Source: Clostridium sp. Marseille-P299
GTDB lineage: Bacteria > Bacillota > Clostridia > Lachnospirales > Lachnospiraceae
Assembly (NCBI RefSeq): GCF_900078195.1
Contig: NZ_FJVE01000007.1
Coordinates: forward strand, 1,488,001 to 1,552,000
DNA: 64,000 nt
Direction: 5' to 3'
In this document: positions 62,172 to 64,000 of the stretch, piece after piece
Numbering within the stretch: position 1 is the first letter of the stretch
Layout: each line of letters begins with the position of its first letter
Made by a program: the position numbers and the translations under genes
The notes under the pieces: model-generated
What the model saw: only the letters and a program-made list of their open reading frames with translations
The model's database searches: none
What the model was told of the DNA's origin: nothing

Positions 62172-63584
62172 ATGTCAAAGGTTGTTTTATCAAAAAAAGA
62201 TAAGTATTTTAGAGAGTTTGCTTTAAATGGAAACTTGTGGAAGGTTGTTCTTAGTGTCGGATTACCACTTGCTTTTTACCAAACATTAAATTTGGTTTTC
62301 CGTCTTATTGATACAATGATGGCTTCCCATATAAGTGCGGAATCGGTATCTGCAGTTGCATATCTATCTCAATTAAATAATATGATTAGTGCAATTGGTG
62401 GTGGACTTGCAGTGGGAAGTAGTTTAGAAATTAGTAAGGCTTATGGTGCAGGAAATTACGAATTAGTAAAAAAGCGTGTAAGTAGTTTGGTATCAATATG
62501 TGCACTTTTAGGGGCAGTCTTATTATGCATGGTTCCATTTAGTCAAAGGATTTTAAAATTAGCGAACACTCCAGCAGATTTAATTGCAGTGGGAAGTCAG
62601 TATTTTGCAATTGAATTAGTTGGCATCGTTATTACATTTTTTAATAATGTGTATTTAGCAATTGAACGTGCAAGAGGGAATACAAAACGCATTCTTTATT
62701 TAAATTTTGGTATTATCGTACTTAAATTGTCACTAACAGCAATATTTGTATATGTATTAAAAAGTGGTATTCAAATGATAGCGATTGCAAATGTAATCTC
62801 CCAATCATTTATTTTAATTGCTGCAATTATTAGTTTGAATAAAAAAGACAATGCGTTCGGATTTTCCTTCTCAAGCATCGAATTAAAAAAGCCAGTCATT
62901 GGTCCGATGTTAAGACTTTCATTTCCTGTAATTATCGAAAAAATGGCTTTTTCACTTGGTAAAGTTATTGTAAATTCAATGAGTGGTAGTTATGGAGGAT
63001 TGGCAGTTGGTGCGCTTAATATTTCAAATAATATCGGCGGAATTACAACTGGACCTCAAAATGGATTTCAAGAAGGTGGAGCAGCGATTATTAGTCAAAA
63101 CTTAGGGGCTGCACAAACAAAACGTGCATTAGAAACTTTTAAAAGAACATTGGTAGTAAATGTTACAATTGGCTTTGTTGGCATGGTTACAACTCTTATA
63201 TTTTTAAAGCCTCTAACATATGTATTTGCTAATTCATCTGGAGGTTTTAATGTTGAATTTCAAAATATGATTATTTCAATGTATCGATTTGAAGCCTTTG
63301 GAGGTTGTATCCCATTGGCATTTAATGCATCCGTTATTTCTTTGTTACTTGGCTTTGGGTATACGAAGATAACATTAATCATCAACTTTTTAAGAGTATT
63401 TGTTTACCGTATTCCAGTTCTTTATGCATTACAAAAGTTTACGGATTTAGGTGCTGTTAGTTGTGGTTTGGTTATGTTTATTAGTAATACTTTAGTTTCC
63501 ATAACTTCGGTTATAATAGCATTTTTTGTTATTCGTCATATCTGTAAAAAAGAGAATATTAAGTTTCGAAATGTAGCAAATTAA
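62172..63584 (+). CDS. MATE family multidrug/metabolite exporter
   Basis: This protein of about 470 residues has twelve predicted membrane helices in two homologous halves. The first half contains LPLAFYQTLNLVFRLIDTMM and AIGGGLAVGSSLEISKAYGA. The second contains FPVIIEKMAFSLGKVIVNSM and GFQEGGAAIISQNLGAAQ, the repeated MATE (Na+ or H+ antiport) signature. ATG 62172 has AAGGAGAC upstream; the frame extends 11 codons further upstream. The substrate is not predictable. Confidence 0.94.
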   Translation: MSKVVLSKKDKYFREFALNGNLWKVVLSVGLPLAFYQTLNLVFRLIDTMMASHISAESVSAVAYLSQLNNMISAIGGGLAVGSSLEISKAYGAGNYELVKKRVSSLVSICALLGAVLLCMVPFSQRILKLANTPADLIAVGSQYFAIELVGIVITFFNNVYLAIERARGNTKRILYLNFGIIVLKLSLTAIFVYVLKSGIQMIAIANVISQSFILIAAIISLNKKDNAFGFSFSSIELKKPVIGPMLRLSFPVIIEKMAFSLGKVIVNSMSGSYGGLAVGALNISNNIGGITTGPQNGFQEGGAAIISQNLGAAQTKRALETFKRTLVVNVTIGFVGMVTTLIFLKPLTYVFANSSGGFNVEFQNMIISMYRFEAFGGCIPLAFNASVISLLLGFGYTKITLIINFLRVFVYRIPVLYALQKFTDLGAVSCGLVMFISNTLVSITSVIIAFFVIRHICKKENIKFRNVAN

Positions 63585-63698
63585 CTTTTAAATTTTTGTT
63601 TATAAAATTAATTTAACGCTATAAGTTGATTGGTTGCAATAATCAGCAAAGCAGATGCTGCAATGATTAGTGAAATTTATTGATTATTAGACTACATT

Positions 63699-63776
63699 AT
63701 AAATCTAGGAAATAAATCTAGGAAATAAATCTAGGAAATAAATCTAGGATATAAATCTAGGCTATAAACCTAAGAT
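63699..63776. repeat. 13-bp tandem repeat, six copies
   Basis: Units of ATAAATCTAGGAA run in exact 13-bp register: three identical copies, then copies ending GAT and GCT, then ATAAACCTAAGAT, then decay. The core CTAG lies at the centre of each unit. There are no spacers, so it is not a CRISPR array. Confidence 0.85.
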
Positions 63777-63821
63777 ATACGCTAGATTATAAACTTAAAA
63801 TATAATTTAAAATAAAATTCT

Positions 63822-63870
63822 AAAAGTATGGAAGTAACTATTTATCTATGTTCTTCCATACTTTTATTGC
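63822..63870. terminator. Intrinsic terminator, possibly bidirectional
   Basis: AAAAGTATGGAAG (63822-63834) is the exact complement of CTTCCATACTTTT (63853-63865), with an 18-nt loop and T-rich sequence after it and A-rich sequence before it. Confidence 0.85.
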
Positions 63871-64000
63871 TTTGTGCAAAAGAAAGTTTTATCTTTCATT
63901 TTTTTTATCGCATAATTTGACTTTATACATCATGAAATGTTAAAATATACACTTGATAAATCCATAGTTTCATATTAATATTAAATGGATATGTTATACA

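Larger units (their letters stand above)
63585..64000. other. Terminal intergenic region
   Basis: No gene is visible in the last 416 nt. The region holds a 13-bp tandem repeat (63699-63776), a decayed AT-rich continuation, a strong hairpin (63822-63865), and then plain AT-rich sequence to the window edge. Confidence 0.6.

Noticed and set aside
63699..63776. CRISPR array
   Set aside because: Units are 13 bp and directly adjacent, without spacers, and no cas genes are near.

Overview
The window is low-GC, Gram-positive, endospore-forming DNA. Spo0A, SpoIVB, SpoIIGA, SigE, SigG, a PASTA kinase and a Firmicutes-type dcw cluster point to a clostridial anaerobe. The GH51/GH43 arabinose genes and overall gene style suggest Lachnospiraceae, probably close to Lachnoclostridium (Clostridium) phytofermentans. 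That species call comes from recognition, not from a search. Apart from one divergent regulator, every gene is on the + strand.

Region 1 (1-8275) is the most unusual part. It is an operon-like array holding the C-terminus of a NifH-type Fe protein, two nitrogenase component-1-like subunits (NifK-like, then NifD-like), a CysK-type PLP enzyme, a NifX/NafY-like cofactor-binding protein, and a three-gene ABC importer of the nitrate/sulfonate/taurine class (permease, ATPase, lipoprotein). It ends at a strong terminator. Both component-1 subunits keep the three P-cluster-type cysteines. The NifD-like subunit also keeps the Cys that ligates FeMo-co in NifD, lacks a His at the FeMo-co His position, and has an additional N-terminal CX3CX2C...C motif. 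I read this as a nitrogenase-like reductase for an imported small molecule, probably sulfur-containing, with the released thiol or sulfide assimilated by the CysK-like enzyme. The substrate is inference.

Region 2 (8300-12260) is an arabinose module: an ArsR-type HTH protein fused to a beta-rich putative sugar sensor, divergent from an intracellular GH51 alpha-L-arabinofuranosidase and a GH43 enzyme. A small Dabb-domain protein and a secreted 1300-residue protein made of about 13 Big_2 immunoglobulin-like repeats follow, then a repeat-bearing intergenic region.

Region 3 (17689-40992) is conserved Firmicutes housekeeping: recN-spoIVB-spo0A, glgA, murE-murF-priA-def-fmt, a YugP-type protease, then rsmB-rlmN-PP2C-prkC-rsgA-rpe-thiN and ychF. 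spo0A has a sigma-A-like promoter with a Spo0A box in its spacer.

Region 4 (41014-54580) holds lgt and the dcw cluster: mraZ-rsmH-ftsL-pbp-spoVD-like-murD-ftsW-murA-ftsQ-ftsZ. mraZ is preceded by five exact-pitch 10-bp MraZ-type boxes. mraY and murG are not in this cluster, murA sits where murG/murB often are, and murE/murF lie about 15 kb upstream.

Region 5 (54679-60068) places a LuxE/LuxC-like fatty-acid reductase pair, without luciferase genes, between ftsZ and the sporulation set spoIIGA-sigE-sigG. Region 6 (60406-64000) has an iron-dependent alcohol dehydrogenase, a DUF1622 membrane protein, a MATE exporter, and a closing intergenic region with a 13-bp tandem repeat and a terminator. 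No tRNA, rRNA, insertion sequence or CRISPR array was recognised.
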